64,000 nt of DNA from Shewanella sediminis HAW-EB3 (GCF_000018025.1 NC_009831.1:1860001-1924000); one strand, 5' to 3'. Shown: positions 52,492 to 60,958, counted from the stretch's first letter. Made by a program: numbers and translations. The notes: generated by a model not told the origin, from the letters alone.

Positions 52492-52956
52492 ATGAATTAC
52501 CATCAATACTTCCCCGTAGATGTCATCAATGGCCCGGGTACTCGGGCTAGCCTGTTTGTCTCTGGTTGTGAGCATCAATGTCGAGGCTGTTATAACCAGT
52601 CGACGTGGAAGCCTTGCAGCGGACATGAGTTTGATATCGCAATGCAAGAGCGAGTACTGAGCGATCTAAAAGATACCCGTATCAAACGCAAAGGTTTGTC
52701 TCTGTCGGGGGGGGATCCGCTTCACCCTGCCAATGTTGCATCTATATTAGCCTTGGTCAAAAGGGTTAAAGCCGAATGTCCCGATAAAGATATTTGGTTG
52801 TGGTCCGGATATCTGTTGGATGAGTTAGCTGATGCCCAGCGAGCCGTTATTGAGTATATCGATGTTCTGGTCGATGGTAAGTTTGAGCAGGAGCTGGCCG
52901 ATCCCAGTTTAGTGTTCCATGGCAGCAGTAATCAGGTTATTCACTATCTGACATAA
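52492..52956 (+). CDS. nrdG: Anaerobic ribonucleotide reductase activase NrdG
   Basis: 154-residue radical-SAM enzyme. The [4Fe-4S] site is CEHQCRGCYN (residues about 26-33), followed by LSLSGGDPLHP and IWLWSGYLLDEL. It generates the glycyl radical on NrdD. Length matches E. coli NrdG. The ribosome site is AAGGTG. Confidence 0.95.
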   Translation: MNYHQYFPVDVINGPGTRASLFVSGCEHQCRGCYNQSTWKPCSGHEFDIAMQERVLSDLKDTRIKRKGLSLSGGDPLHPANVASILALVKRVKAECPDKDIWLWSGYLLDELADAQRAVIEYIDVLVDGKFEQELADPSLVFHGSSNQVIHYLT

Positions 52957-53016
52957 AAGCGATAACTGTATTCGCACAGATACGTTATAATAGCCAATCA
53001 AGCAAACAAGAATTTT

Positions 53017-53047
53017 AAAAAACAGCCGTAATATCAAGGCTGTTTTT
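53017..53047 (+). terminator. Terminator after nrdG
   Basis: AAAACAGCC, ten-base loop, GGCTGTTTTT. Confidence 0.75.
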
Positions 53048-53077
53048 GCATTTTATAGCATTATTTAAGGCACGAGC

Positions 53078-53434
53078 ATGAATTTAAAAGAAGAGCTTCA
53101 TGGACTTAGCGACAAGCTAGAGCAGTTTCGCCGCAAATTCGCCGCCGCTGAAAAGCGTGGTGACAAAGGGATCATGTTGCAATTTACACAAGAGATCAAC
53201 AAGGTCACTAAGCGTATTGCCAGTGTTAAGGCGCAGCAGACTCGTGAACTGAGTAAGCAAGGTGGCAGTGTTGCTGGATTGAAGTTTAAACGCGTTCTGA
53301 CTAAGGCTGAGCAGGCCGATATGGGTAAGCTTAAAAAGTCAGTCAAAGGCTTAGTGGTTGTTCATCCTATGACGGCACTTGGCCGTGAAATGGGGATCAC
53401 CCAAGTGACAGGCTTCGCCCCGAAAGAATTTTAA
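53078..53434 (+). CDS. yibL: YibL family ribosome-associated protein
   Basis: 118 residues, basic: a coiled-coil N-terminus (LKEELHGLSDKLEQFRRKFAAAEKRGD), then GGSVAGLKFKRVLTKAEQADMGKL and a compact end VVVHPMTALGREMGITQVTGFAPKEF, matching E. coli YibL in length and pattern. Reported to associate with ribosomes; the exact role is unknown. Transcribed alone. Confidence 0.85.
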   Translation: MNLKEELHGLSDKLEQFRRKFAAAEKRGDKGIMLQFTQEINKVTKRIASVKAQQTRELSKQGGSVAGLKFKRVLTKAEQADMGKLKKSVKGLVVVHPMTALGREMGITQVTGFAPKEF

Positions 53435-53729
53435 TTACTGAATAATTACTCCACCGCGATTATTCATTAGTGAGCGACTTCAAATTATTTTGTTGTCGCC
53501 ACGCGTATCCTTCGTACGCTGGCGTTGTGAGTCAACTATCATTTCAGGTGAATCAATAGCCGATTAAATCGCTAGGGTATTTCACTTAAAGATAAAAACA
53601 CATAAAATACTCCGCCTGAGTACGAGACAGAATTAATAGTTGTTGAAGACATTTATCAGTGGCTATAGGTCTCGTTGGTTTTTCTGGATTGTCGTCGTCT
53701 CAGGGAAAGAGAGTCGTTAAGGTTATTTC
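53435..53729. other. Leader region of ribA
   Basis: 295 bases without a gene. It contains an imperfect hairpin at about 53496-53526 (GCCA and GCGTA pairing with TACGC and TGGC around TCCTTCG) and a weaker outer repeat TCAACTAT/ATAGTTGTTGA. The conserved blocks of an FMN riboswitch were looked for and not found. Confidence 0.4.
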
Positions 53730-54347
53730 ATGTCGATTAAGTATGTCGCTTCTTCAAAGCTGCCCACACCATGGGGCGTATTTACCATGCATGGTTTCGA
53801 AGATTCCGATACAGGAAAAGAGCATGTGGCGCTGACGCTAGGTACGCTGGATGCAAATACCCCGATTTTAGGTCGCATTCACTCCGAGTGTTTAACCGGT
53901 GATGCCCTGTTTAGTTTACGTTGTGATTGTGGATTCCAGCTTCAAACCGCAATGCAGAATATTGCCGAAGCAGGCCAAGGTTTTATCCTTTATCTTCGTC
54001 AGGAAGGGCGTGGAATTGGTCTGCTGAATAAGATCCGTGCCTATGAGCTACAAGATCAAGGTGCCAATACCGTCGAGGCTAATGAAAGATTAGGTTTCCC
54101 GGCCGATATGCGAAAATACGATATGATCTTACCTATGATGGAGAAGATCGGTATTAAGCAAGTGAAGCTGATGACCAATAATCCTCGCAAAGTTAAGGCG
54201 ATGAAAGAGTTGGGTATCGAGGTCGTTGAGCGAATACCACTTCAGGTGGGGAAAAACCGCTATAACGAAGGGTATCTGAAGACTAAGTCTACTGAGCTTG
54301 GACATATGATGTCCGAATATCATTTTACCGGTGAAGAGAAAGAGTAA
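53730..54347 (+). CDS. ribA: GTP cyclohydrolase II
   Basis: 205 residues. The zinc-site cysteines lie in [18 protein letters not shown] near residues 54-67; [20 protein letters not shown] and [15 protein letters not shown] are family hallmarks, as is [21 protein letters not shown]. It opens GTP to 2,5-diamino-6-ribosylamino-4(3H)-pyrimidinone phosphate, the first step of riboflavin synthesis. Unfused, unlike RibBA. Confidence 0.95.
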   Translation: MSIKYVASSKLPTPWGVFTMHGFEDSDTGKEHVALTLGTLDANTPILGRIHSECLTGDALFSLRCDCGFQLQTAMQNIAEAGQGFILYLRQEGRGIGLLNKIRAYELQDQGANTVEANERLGFPADMRKYDMILPMMEKIGIKQVKLMTNNPRKVKAMKELGIEVVERIPLQVGKNRYNEGYLKTKSTELGHMMSEYHFTGEEKE

Positions 54348-54418
54348 ACTTCACTGTAGATTTTCAGCCTGCCTCTCGCTATATTCAGAACCATAATTAT
54401 AAAACCCGTATCTTATTT

Positions 54419-55237
54419 ATGGTTCTGAACAAAACCTGTTCCATTTTTATCTCTATCCTCTTTTTTTCCTCTTCTGTTTATAGTGAAGACGACTTTACTC
54501 ATTACGCTTTTGCTAATTATTTAGGCAGTGGTCTGTATAGAACCTCTGGGCAAAATGCGACGGTTGTTAACCTTCCTTTCAGTTTCGAACTTCAACAAAA
54601 TGATACAGAGACCCTAATGCTACGAGCACCTGTGTCACTGGGTTTCTTTAACTTTAAGTGGAGCGATGTGCCTGAAGGGGACTTGCCTTCGAGCGTCGGG
54701 ACCGCGACCTTTACGCCGGGGATCGAGTATCGGGTCCGCACCTCCGAGAGGTATGAATTTCAAAGCTATTTCGATCTTGGTTATGGTAAGAACTTCACTT
54801 CGGGTACCAATGTGGCGATCATGTCGGCCGGTGTTTCCAGCTTGCTCGATCTGGAATTTAAACAGACCAGGCCCAGATGGGTAAATCGTCTGTACTTTGC
54901 AGGATACCGAAGCTTCGGTGGGGAACAGAAGGAAACCTATTCCGCCCTTCAGTCGGGAATCGATATTGGCACAGATATACACTGGCGATGGAACTGGCTG
55001 GGTGTCGATGTTGAGCCGCGTGTGTTTGCCGTGGGCTACTGGTACTTCGATAAACTTAAAATTGCCACGCCGTTTGGTGAAGATGTGCTGGTTTCCAATA
55101 GTTTGGAGGTTGGCGCGACTCTGGCTTTCTCAAAACCCATTCTCTGGGAGTGGATGGGGATAGATAGACTGGGTTTAAGTGTCCGGGCCGGTGACGGAGT
55201 GCAAGCCTGGCGCTTGATATTCGAGTTTCCCATTTAA
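54419..55237 (+). CDS. Outer-membrane beta-barrel protein (solitary autotransporter-barrel type)
   Basis: 272 residues with a signal peptide (about 1-22, ending SVYS). The mature chain consists of amphipathic strands such as TLMLRAPVSLGFFNFKW, FQSYFDLGYGKNF and NSLEVGATLAF and ends RLIFEFPI, an outer-membrane C-terminal signature. The whole looks like a 12-strand barrel of the solitary autotransporter-barrel class common in Vibrio and Shewanella. Function unknown. The nearby ribA terminus shows no strong terminator, so read-through is possible. Confidence 0.65.
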   Translation: MVLNKTCSIFISILFFSSSVYSEDDFTHYAFANYLGSGLYRTSGQNATVVNLPFSFELQQNDTETLMLRAPVSLGFFNFKWSDVPEGDLPSSVGTATFTPGIEYRVRTSERYEFQSYFDLGYGKNFTSGTNVAIMSAGVSSLLDLEFKQTRPRWVNRLYFAGYRSFGGEQKETYSALQSGIDIGTDIHWRWNWLGVDVEPRVFAVGYWYFDKLKIATPFGEDVLVSNSLEVGATLAFSKPILWEWMGIDRLGLSVRAGDGVQAWRLIFEFPI

Positions 55238-55260
55238 CCTGATATTCATTAACCCTAGAG

Positions 55261-56148
55261 TTAATCTAAATGTTCTTTCAGGTAATCCAGGAACACCCTG
55301 ATTTTTGGAGAGATAAGCTCTCTTCTTAAATAGATGGCATAGGTTGAGCTCATGCTTTCATAAGGACTGAATGTATGCTGGTTGAGAACATGAGTCAGAC
55401 TGCCATTTTTAAGCTCATCGCGGACCGCCCATAATGGCATCAGGGCCAGGCCTGCATGACTCAGCAATAACTGTTTCTGGCCATTGACTGAATTTACCGT
55501 GATCCCATCTCTAATCGATAACTTCTTAGGTTTCTCATCCATCAGGTACCAGTCTCGCCATCCCGCGTATCCGTATCGAATACAATCAAAATCCGTTAAT
55601 GCCTGAGGGGTTTCAGGGCTGCCGTGTTGGGCCAGGTACTGGGGACTGGAGCAAAGTAGAAAATTGTTGTCGGCAAGTTTTCTGGCGATGAGATTTGAGT
55701 CCGGCAAGCGGCCACTTCGAATAGCAATATCCACATTGTCTTCAACCAGATCTATGACCCGTTCGGTTAGCTCGAGCTCTATTTTAATGTCAGGAAACAG
55801 GCTAATAAAGACGGGGACCAAGGGAAGCACGCAGCTTTCGCCGAAGCCGACAGTCATACTGACCTTCAGAGACCCTTTTGGATTTTGCTGTAGATCGTTG
55901 ACCGCTCTGTGGGCTTCGTCAAGCTCGGAGACGATTCGTTGAGAATATTGGTAATAGGTGAGCCCAGCTTCAGTGAGGCCTATATTACGGGTCGTGCGGT
56001 TGATCAGGCTTATTCCCAACTCTTTCTCTAATGCGATAAGTTGACGGGATATCGATGAGGGCTGAACATCGAACACCCGGCTCGCCTCAGAGATACTTCC
56101 TGTTTCTACGACACAATTAAAGTAATGCAGTCTGGTGATCATGCTCAT
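55261..56148 (-). CDS. LysR-family transcriptional regulator
   Basis: 295 residues: N-terminal HTH ITRLHYFNCVVETGSISEASRVFDVQPSSISRQLIALEKELG, the CrgA/AaeR-type LysR pattern, then an effector domain (FGESCVLPLVPVFISLFPDIKIELELTERVIDLVEDNVDIAIRSG). Divergent from the quinone oxidoreductase/SDR pair, the likely targets. A dyad at 56195-56214 lies between them. ATG 56148 is chosen over an in-frame codon at 56211 because the HTH begins there. Confidence 0.86.
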   Translation of the reverse strand: MSMITRLHYFNCVVETGSISEASRVFDVQPSSISRQLIALEKELGISLINRTTRNIGLTEAGLTYYQYSQRIVSELDEAHRAVNDLQQNPKGSLKVSMTVGFGESCVLPLVPVFISLFPDIKIELELTERVIDLVEDNVDIAIRSGRLPDSNLIARKLADNNFLLCSSPQYLAQHGSPETPQALTDFDCIRYGYAGWRDWYLMDEKPKKLSIRDGITVNSVNGQKQLLLSHAGLALMPLWAVRDELKNGSLTHVLNQHTFSPYESMSSTYAIYLRRELISPKIRVFLDYLKEHLD

Positions 56149-56194
56149 GTTGACTTTCTTCTGCTGGTTTATCGCAGCAGTTAGCTTAAAGTGC

Positions 56195-56214
56195 CTTTGC
56201 CTAAAAAGCAAAAG
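56195..56214. promoter_or_regulatory. Candidate LysR box
   Basis: Dyad CTTTGC-N7-GCAAAAG containing a T-N11-A match, 47 bases from the LysR start and 78 bases from the divergent oxidoreductase. Confidence 0.45.
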
Positions 56215-56291
56215 TGGTTTGTTTTACGGGGCCTTGTTGGTTCTTAGTGCAATCAATAGAATATCCCCACTAACTATTTGAGGGCACAAAC

Positions 56292-57269
56292 ATGAAAGCA
56301 ATGATAATTAAACAACTGGGTTCGAGTGACGTCTTCGAGCTTGCAGATAAAGTGACACCTATTGTGAAATCCGGGCATATGCTGGTGGAAGTAAAAGCCA
56401 GCAGTGTCAATCCATTAGATACCATGCTGCGTTCGAGCGACACCCCCTGGTCTGCCAATTTACCTGAGGTTTTACATGGGGATGTGGCAGGCATAGTGAC
56501 TGAGGTTGCTGGAGATGTGGGCCATTTCAAGGTCGGCGATGAGGTTTATGGCTGCGCCGGTGGGATCGCGGGTATTGATGGTGCGCTGGCCGAGTTTATG
56601 TTGGTCGATGTGGACTTGATGGCACATAAACCGAAAAGCCTGAGCATGAAAGAGGCGGCGGCTCTGCCTTTGGTATCTATCACGGCCTGGGAAGCACTGC
56701 AAAACAAGCTGGCTGTAAAAGAGGGGGATAAGGTACTCATTCATGGTGCGACTGGCGGCGTGGGTCACATCGCTATTCAGTTAGCTAAATACTTTGGCGC
56801 AAACGTGACTGCGACCTCTATGGCTAAAAATATAGCAGTTGCAGCGACATTAGGGGCAGATAACTTAGTCAACGTGGCAGAGCAAAGCGTACAGGAGTAT
56901 GTGGAGCAATATACCGATGGTGTAGGCTTCGATGCCATTTTTGATACGGTGGCCGGTGAGAATATTCAACGCAGCTTCGAGGCTGCACGATTTAACGGCG
57001 GCGTTGCAACGACCCTGCCTATTGAAAATGTATTACAGGTGGCCTTAAAAAGCCTGAGTTTTCACAGCGTGCTGATGCTTATTCCTATGGTTGAGGGGAT
57101 TAACCGCAGCGCTCATGGTGAGATCTTGACTAAAGTCGCCGAACTGGTCGATCTTGGCTTGGTTAAACCTCTGCTGGATGACTCAGATTTCACCATCTGG
57201 CAGGTTGCCGACGCCCATGCCAGATTAGAGTCCGGTAAAGCGGTGGGTAAAATTGCGTTAACGGCTTAA
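56292..57269 (+). CDS. Zinc-independent quinone oxidoreductase (MDR family)
   Basis: 325 residues: a GroES-like N-terminus (LVEVKASSVNPLDTMLRSSD, VLHGDVAGIVTEVAGDVGHFKVGDEVYG), then a Rossmann motif LIHGATGGVGHIAIQLAKYFGANVTAT. No structural zinc cysteines. Likely an NADPH:quinone or enone reductase. It is followed 33 bases later by an SDR gene, and both probably belong to one LysR-controlled unit. Confidence 0.85.
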   Translation: MKAMIIKQLGSSDVFELADKVTPIVKSGHMLVEVKASSVNPLDTMLRSSDTPWSANLPEVLHGDVAGIVTEVAGDVGHFKVGDEVYGCAGGIAGIDGALAEFMLVDVDLMAHKPKSLSMKEAAALPLVSITAWEALQNKLAVKEGDKVLIHGATGGVGHIAIQLAKYFGANVTATSMAKNIAVAATLGADNLVNVAEQSVQEYVEQYTDGVGFDAIFDTVAGENIQRSFEAARFNGGVATTLPIENVLQVALKSLSFHSVLMLIPMVEGINRSAHGEILTKVAELVDLGLVKPLLDDSDFTIWQVADAHARLESGKAVGKIALTA

Positions 57270-57302
57270 TTCTTATCGCGATTCAGATTAATGGAGATAG
57301 AT

Positions 57303-58022
57303 ATGAATAATCAAAAGATTAAGACTGCGACTGTCGCCGCATGTTGTGGTGTTGTCGGCAGGGCCCTGGTGGATGAGTTAGTCTCGACCGGTGCCTCAGT
57401 GGTGGGCTTTTGTCGGCCGGGTGATGAAGCCAGAGCAAAAGAGTTAACCTCTAAGTACCCAGGTAAATTTACCGTACTATTTGGCGAACTCACCACATCC
57501 CAAAGCGCTAAAGAGCTGGTTACACAGTCACTCGAGATATTAGGTGGCACCATAGATGCGCACTATCACGCTGTAGGTGTGTACTCCAGGAGCAGCTGGA
57601 ACGATGTCAGTGAAGAGGAAGTGGCAAGGCTGTGGAGCTCAAACTTCACCACAGCCTGGAGCCTTGGTCGTGAAATCTTCGATGTGATGAAGAGTCAGGG
57701 CTTTGGATCCTTGATGTTTGTTTCGGCAAGAGACACGATTCGTTCAGCTCCGGCAGGGATGGGACCTTATCTTGCATCCAAAGCGGCACTCAATATGTTT
57801 GTGCAGAGTCTGGCTTCAGAGGGCGTGCCTTTCGGCATACGGGTCAATGCGGTATTGCCTACTATCATAGACACTCAGGTTAACCGGGAGGCGATGCCGG
57901 ATGAAGATCCACTTAACTGGGTTAACCCTGAGCAGTTAGCCGGAGTGATGCTTGATCTCAGCCAGTCGTCACGCGCTAACGTGTCCGGTGCCTTGATCCC
58001 GGTTCAGGGCAAGATGATATAA
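57303..58022 (+). CDS. Short-chain dehydrogenase/reductase
   Basis: 239 residues. The Rossmann N-terminus is unusual (TVAACCGVVGRALVDELVSTGASVVGFCRPG; the family TGxxxGxG is ACCGVVG). The catalytic Ser and the Tyr-x-x-x-Lys pair are intact in FVSARDTIRSAPAGMGPYLASKAALNMF. GGAGA before the ATG at 57303 supports this start over 57291. The modified nucleotide-binding loop may change the cofactor preference. Cotranscription with the MDR gene is likely. Confidence 0.82.
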   Translation: MNNQKIKTATVAACCGVVGRALVDELVSTGASVVGFCRPGDEARAKELTSKYPGKFTVLFGELTTSQSAKELVTQSLEILGGTIDAHYHAVGVYSRSSWNDVSEEEVARLWSSNFTTAWSLGREIFDVMKSQGFGSLMFVSARDTIRSAPAGMGPYLASKAALNMFVQSLASEGVPFGIRVNAVLPTIIDTQVNREAMPDEDPLNWVNPEQLAGVMLDLSQSSRANVSGALIPVQGKMI

Positions 58023-58104
58023 AACCGTTATACCTATTGTAATTAAAGAAGAGTTAAGCATGTCCTGACTCTTCTCTATTTATCAGTTTGTTATAAAAAT
58101 AACC

Positions 58105-59637
58105 TTACCCATCACATTGACTCTTTCCCGATTGGTAACAGCTGGGATCTCGTGGGCATACAGCGCCTCTGGAGCAGATCACTCTGGCCTCGGACTCAAT
58201 GCCTCGCTCTACCCAGTTGATATTGAGAATTTTCGCCACGCTCATCAGCTCCTTCTTGATAACCTTTGGTATCGATGCCGAGCCACCGTGAGTGACACAT
58301 GCCTGTTTCAGATCCGATGCTATCGAAAGTGCATCGCCACCTTGTGCTTCGATGGCTGGGTTAAGATCGATACCTGCGCAAAGTACATGATTATTACCGG
58401 CAAGATCTTCGACTTTTATCGACTCACAGCAGTAGATCCTGGGTTCATTTTCAACATTGAGTATCGAAATCTGCGCCGATGTCCCCTCCGTAGGTTCGTT
58501 GATCATCCTAAATACCGCCCAATGCTGACAGGGGTCCTGCACCTGTCTCATGTTCCCCCAAGGCAGTGGAATACCGTTACCGCGATATACCGCTTTCAAT
58601 TTACCCGGGGCATAGGCATCGAAGTAGTGCCAGTGAGGGTAGGGAGATACTACAGTCATTCTGCGCATGGCTACCGAGGCTGATACGCCCAGTTGTTTAT
58701 GAACGTCTATCTCGTATCCGTGGCGATCCAGTAACTGCCTGAATGGCACCTTAGGACAGAGTAGGGCGCCGGCAAAAAAACTTGATTCAAAGTCACGCCA
58801 GGCATGGAGAATATCTTGGGCATTAACGGTCGAAGATTGGGGGACCCCCGAATCCACATCTGCACTGATCTGGCTTCGGCCTGTGGTTAACACAGATTTG
58901 AGCCCGTCTTTGTTGTGCAGTACGCAATGACCTATGTGTACGGCGAGATCGTATTTGAGCCTGATAGGAGTCGTCTTAAGTTGTTCATTGACGTAAATGG
59001 TCGATGGAGGCTCGAAGAATGAGGTGACAAGTTGACTGGAGGTGACCCCCATCTCATCGACGACATCGTGAGGAGTATCGTTGATCCACTTTATCGAGAG
59101 CCCCAAACCTTTTGCGATATCCATCAGATCTTCAACCGCGAGTGGCATACGCTTAAGGCCTATCTCTTCGGCTGCACGTTCGAGATCCGGAAAGTGATTC
59201 TGATGGTGCTCCTGATGAGCACGGATAAGCAGATGGGCAAACTGGCGGCCTGTAATACCGGTCTGAGATAACATCTCAGGTATGGCTATCTGCAAAATAT
59301 CCTTTGAAAAGAGAAAGCTTGGCTCTAATGCCATGCCACTTATTCCGCCTCGCCTGCCTTTCTCGGGCGTAATGGCTTGATCTTCGGGGACATCGTCTAA
59401 GAACCAATCGACCTCTTTTTGAAAAACGGCGGCGATGACGGCCATCATGCCTGCGCTGGGTACCCGCTTTCCTCTCTCAATCATAGAAAGGTAGGAGACC
59501 GATGGAGCCGAATCTGCATCGACTCGAACACATCGAGCGGAGAGATCCTCCATCGTCAAATGATTACGTTTTCTTAGGTTTCTTATCTTAGTTCCCAGAA
59601 AATGTGATTTTCTCATTAAGCTTTGGTTATTGCGCAT
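58105..59637 (-). CDS. XRE-family regulator with IrrE-like and short-chain acyl-CoA regulator domains (RamB/ScfR-like, probably DUF3612)
   Basis: 510 residues. An N-terminal Cro/CI HTH (about residues 13-75: LGTKIRNLRKRNHLTMEDLSARC and SYLSMIERGKRVPSAGMM) is followed by an ImmA/IrrE-like central region in which the metallopeptidase motif is degenerate (LAVHIGHCVLH instead of HExxH). The Cys-rich C-terminus (CSRGAVCPRDPSCY) is typical of RamB/ScfR-like regulators. In Corynebacterium RamB controls the glyoxylate-shunt genes aceA and aceB. Divergent from the detached malate-synthase-like gene at 59845. Three inverted repeats lie in the shared intergenic region. Confidence 0.82.
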   Translation of the reverse strand: MRNNQSLMRKSHFLGTKIRNLRKRNHLTMEDLSARCVRVDADSAPSVSYLSMIERGKRVPSAGMMAVIAAVFQKEVDWFLDDVPEDQAITPEKGRRGGISGMALEPSFLFSKDILQIAIPEMLSQTGITGRQFAHLLIRAHQEHHQNHFPDLERAAEEIGLKRMPLAVEDLMDIAKGLGLSIKWINDTPHDVVDEMGVTSSQLVTSFFEPPSTIYVNEQLKTTPIRLKYDLAVHIGHCVLHNKDGLKSVLTTGRSQISADVDSGVPQSSTVNAQDILHAWRDFESSFFAGALLCPKVPFRQLLDRHGYEIDVHKQLGVSASVAMRRMTVVSPYPHWHYFDAYAPGKLKAVYRGNGIPLPWGNMRQVQDPCQHWAVFRMINEPTEGTSAQISILNVENEPRIYCCESIKVEDLAGNNHVLCAGIDLNPAIEAQGGDALSIASDLKQACVTHGGSASIPKVIKKELMSVAKILNINWVERGIESEARVICSRGAVCPRDPSCYQSGKSQCDG

Positions 59638-59646
59638 TTTGTAAAA

Positions 59647-59673
59647 TTCACAGTGTAAAATTTTAATTGTGAA
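59647..59673. promoter_or_regulatory. Candidate operator of the RamB-like regulator
   Basis: TTCACA (59647-59652) and TGTGAA (59668-59673) flank a perfect ten-base palindrome TAAAATTTTA (59656-59665), just upstream of the regulator start, where an autoregulatory site would lie. Confidence 0.5.
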
Positions 59674-59674
59674 A

Positions 59675-59702
59675 TTGTAGTAAAAAATTCGCTAGACTAC
59701 AA
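59675..59702. promoter_or_regulatory. Inverted repeat TTGTAGT/ACTACAA
   Basis: Perfect seven-base arms at 59675-59681 and 59696-59702 with a 14-base spacer, next to the candidate operator and in the middle of the divergent promoter region. Confidence 0.45.
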
Positions 59703-59727
59703 ATTAAGCAATCAGGGAAGAGTATTT

Positions 59728-59768
59728 ATGTTGAATATCGAGGCTAGGGTAAGAATTTGATATTCAAC
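59728..59768 (+). promoter_or_regulatory. Leader hairpin with an overlapping 10-codon mini-ORF
   Basis: Perfect ten-base arms GTTGAATATC (59730-59739) and GATATTCAAC (59759-59768) with a 19-base loop. An ATG at 59728 preceded by AGGGAAG opens a 10-codon frame ending in TGA at 59758-59760, so the mini-ORF spans the left arm and loop and its stop touches the right arm. About 77 bases before the next gene. Confidence 0.4.
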
Positions 59769-59844
59769 AGATGGAAAGATATCTTTCTATGCTTTTGTAA
59801 ATAATGGAAAATCTAACTTAAGATCGAGTGAAGAGGATAAGGCT

Positions 59845-60363
59845 ATGGACATTTCAACAAGCAATAGTATTCAAAGTGAGCAGAACTTTAATGACCTTAT
59901 CAATGCTGAAGTTGTGAATGTGGAGCTTGTCAAAACTTCACAAAGTGAAATTGCAGTGACCAACGCTAAGCAGTTTCTTGACAGCACATTTCCATTAGCT
60001 AAGGGGTCGCATCAGGATGTCAGTAGTTATGTTGTTTACTACCAGCAGTTGCTGATCTTCTTCACCGACGGTACTCATACCGGTTTGAAAGACCCGAAGC
60101 AGTTTGTCGCCTTAAATGGTCATAAGAGTGAGCCTTCGGCCATCTTGCTGCGAGATAAGGGCACTCATGTTGAGCTGACATTCGATCGTTGTGGTGAGGT
60201 TGGCGCTTATGACAGAGCCAATGTTGAAGATATTCAGATTGAAGGCCACAGGTATTGGATAAGCCTGCTCAATGTCGATGCCAAACGTATGATCGATGGG
60301 TCACTGCAAGATCAGATGTTTACAGCAAAAGATGGATCTGACTATATGTTGAAAGCGGCATGA
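59845..60363 (+). CDS. Free-standing malate synthase G alpha/beta insert domain protein
   Basis: 172 residues. From about residue 44 it follows the remembered sequence of the E. coli malate synthase G insert domain: FLDSTFPLAKGSHQDV against FLDESLPLENGSYQDV, then GLKDPKQFVALNGHKSEPS, AILLRDKGTHVELTFDR and NVEDIQIEG. The tail LLNVDAKRMIDGSLQDQMF and FTAKDGSDYML matches the second part of the domain (LLGLMQGTLQEKM, YTAADGSEISL). The TIM-barrel segment between these parts in the full enzyme is absent, as are all catalytic residues. It is divergent from a RamB-like regulator. The role is unknown; a regulatory or binding function in the glyoxylate pathway is plausible. GAGGATAAGG precedes ATG 59845. 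Confidence 0.75.
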   Translation: MDISTSNSIQSEQNFNDLINAEVVNVELVKTSQSEIAVTNAKQFLDSTFPLAKGSHQDVSSYVVYYQQLLIFFTDGTHTGLKDPKQFVALNGHKSEPSAILLRDKGTHVELTFDRCGEVGAYDRANVEDIQIEGHRYWISLLNVDAKRMIDGSLQDQMFTAKDGSDYMLKAA

Positions 60364-60431
60364 TACCAATTGGTATAAATTTGACAGGAATTCTATTCAG
60401 ATAGGGACCTATGTTAAATTAAAACAGATTA

Positions 60432-60465
60432 AAAAGGGCCGAAAGTATTTACTTTCGGCCCTTTT
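60432..60465. terminator. Bidirectional terminator
   Basis: Perfect 15-base arms AAAAGGGCCGAAAGT/ACTTTCGGCCCTTTT around ATTT, between two convergent genes. Confidence 0.93.
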
Positions 60466-60474
60466 AGCTTTTGT

Positions 60475-60831
60475 TTATTTTCCCCAAATATTGGCGTTGA
60501 CCTGAGTGTCATCATTCGAGTCTTTGTTCGGTTTAGCTGTGGTTCTGTCTTTCGCAGCGCGAAGCGTTTTATCACTGGCTTGATAGCCGTCATCCCTTGG
60601 TTTTCTTGCAGGCAAAGGCAATTTATTCATCTTAAGGTAAAGATATTCAACTTTTTCTCTGGCCCAGAGGGTTTTACGTAGGAACCTCAGGCTCGACTTG
60701 ATACTGGGATCATGATTAAAACAACGAATGTCTATTCGGGAGCCAAGCTCTTCCCAGCCATAATGATCGACCAGATCTGTGAGTAAATCTTCTAGCTTGA
60801 TACCGTGAAGCGGATTATTTGCTTGTGTCAT
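60475..60831 (-). CDS. VF530/DUF2132 family protein
   Basis: 118 residues. The family core is nearly complete: [47 protein letters not shown] and [15 protein letters not shown]. The C-terminal third is a charged, low-complexity extension. VF530 proteins are small, possibly DNA-binding; the function is unestablished. Confidence 0.85.
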   Translation of the reverse strand: MTQANNPLHGIKLEDLLTDLVDHYGWEELGSRIDIRCFNHDPSIKSSLRFLRKTLWAREKVEYLYLKMNKLPLPARKPRDDGYQASDKTLRAAKDRTTAKPNKDSNDDTQVNANIWGK

Positions 60832-60916
60832 GAGTTCGTTGTGTCAATTGATATTAAGTTGATTATATCAGCTATTGCGGTGCAATTAACAGGAGGTCGC
60901 TATGGTTAACTTTAAT

Positions 60917-60940
60917 GAAAAAGAGGGCGTGAGCCCTCTC
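60917..60940 (-). terminator. Terminator of the subtilase gene
   Basis: On the leftward strand GAGGGC, loop TCAC, GCCCTC, then a T run; located 20 bases past the stop at 60959. Confidence 0.85.
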
Positions 60941-60958
60941 TTTGGCTGTTTCAACTTA

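Noticed and set aside
53496..53526. A third copy of the 145-bp repeat upstream of ribA
   Set aside because: It shares an ATCC-containing hairpin loop and TACGCTG, but the core ACGCTGTAAA, the outer stem and the spacing are missing.
53435..53729. FMN riboswitch in the ribA leader
   Set aside because: The conserved RFN blocks are not present; only simple hairpins are seen.
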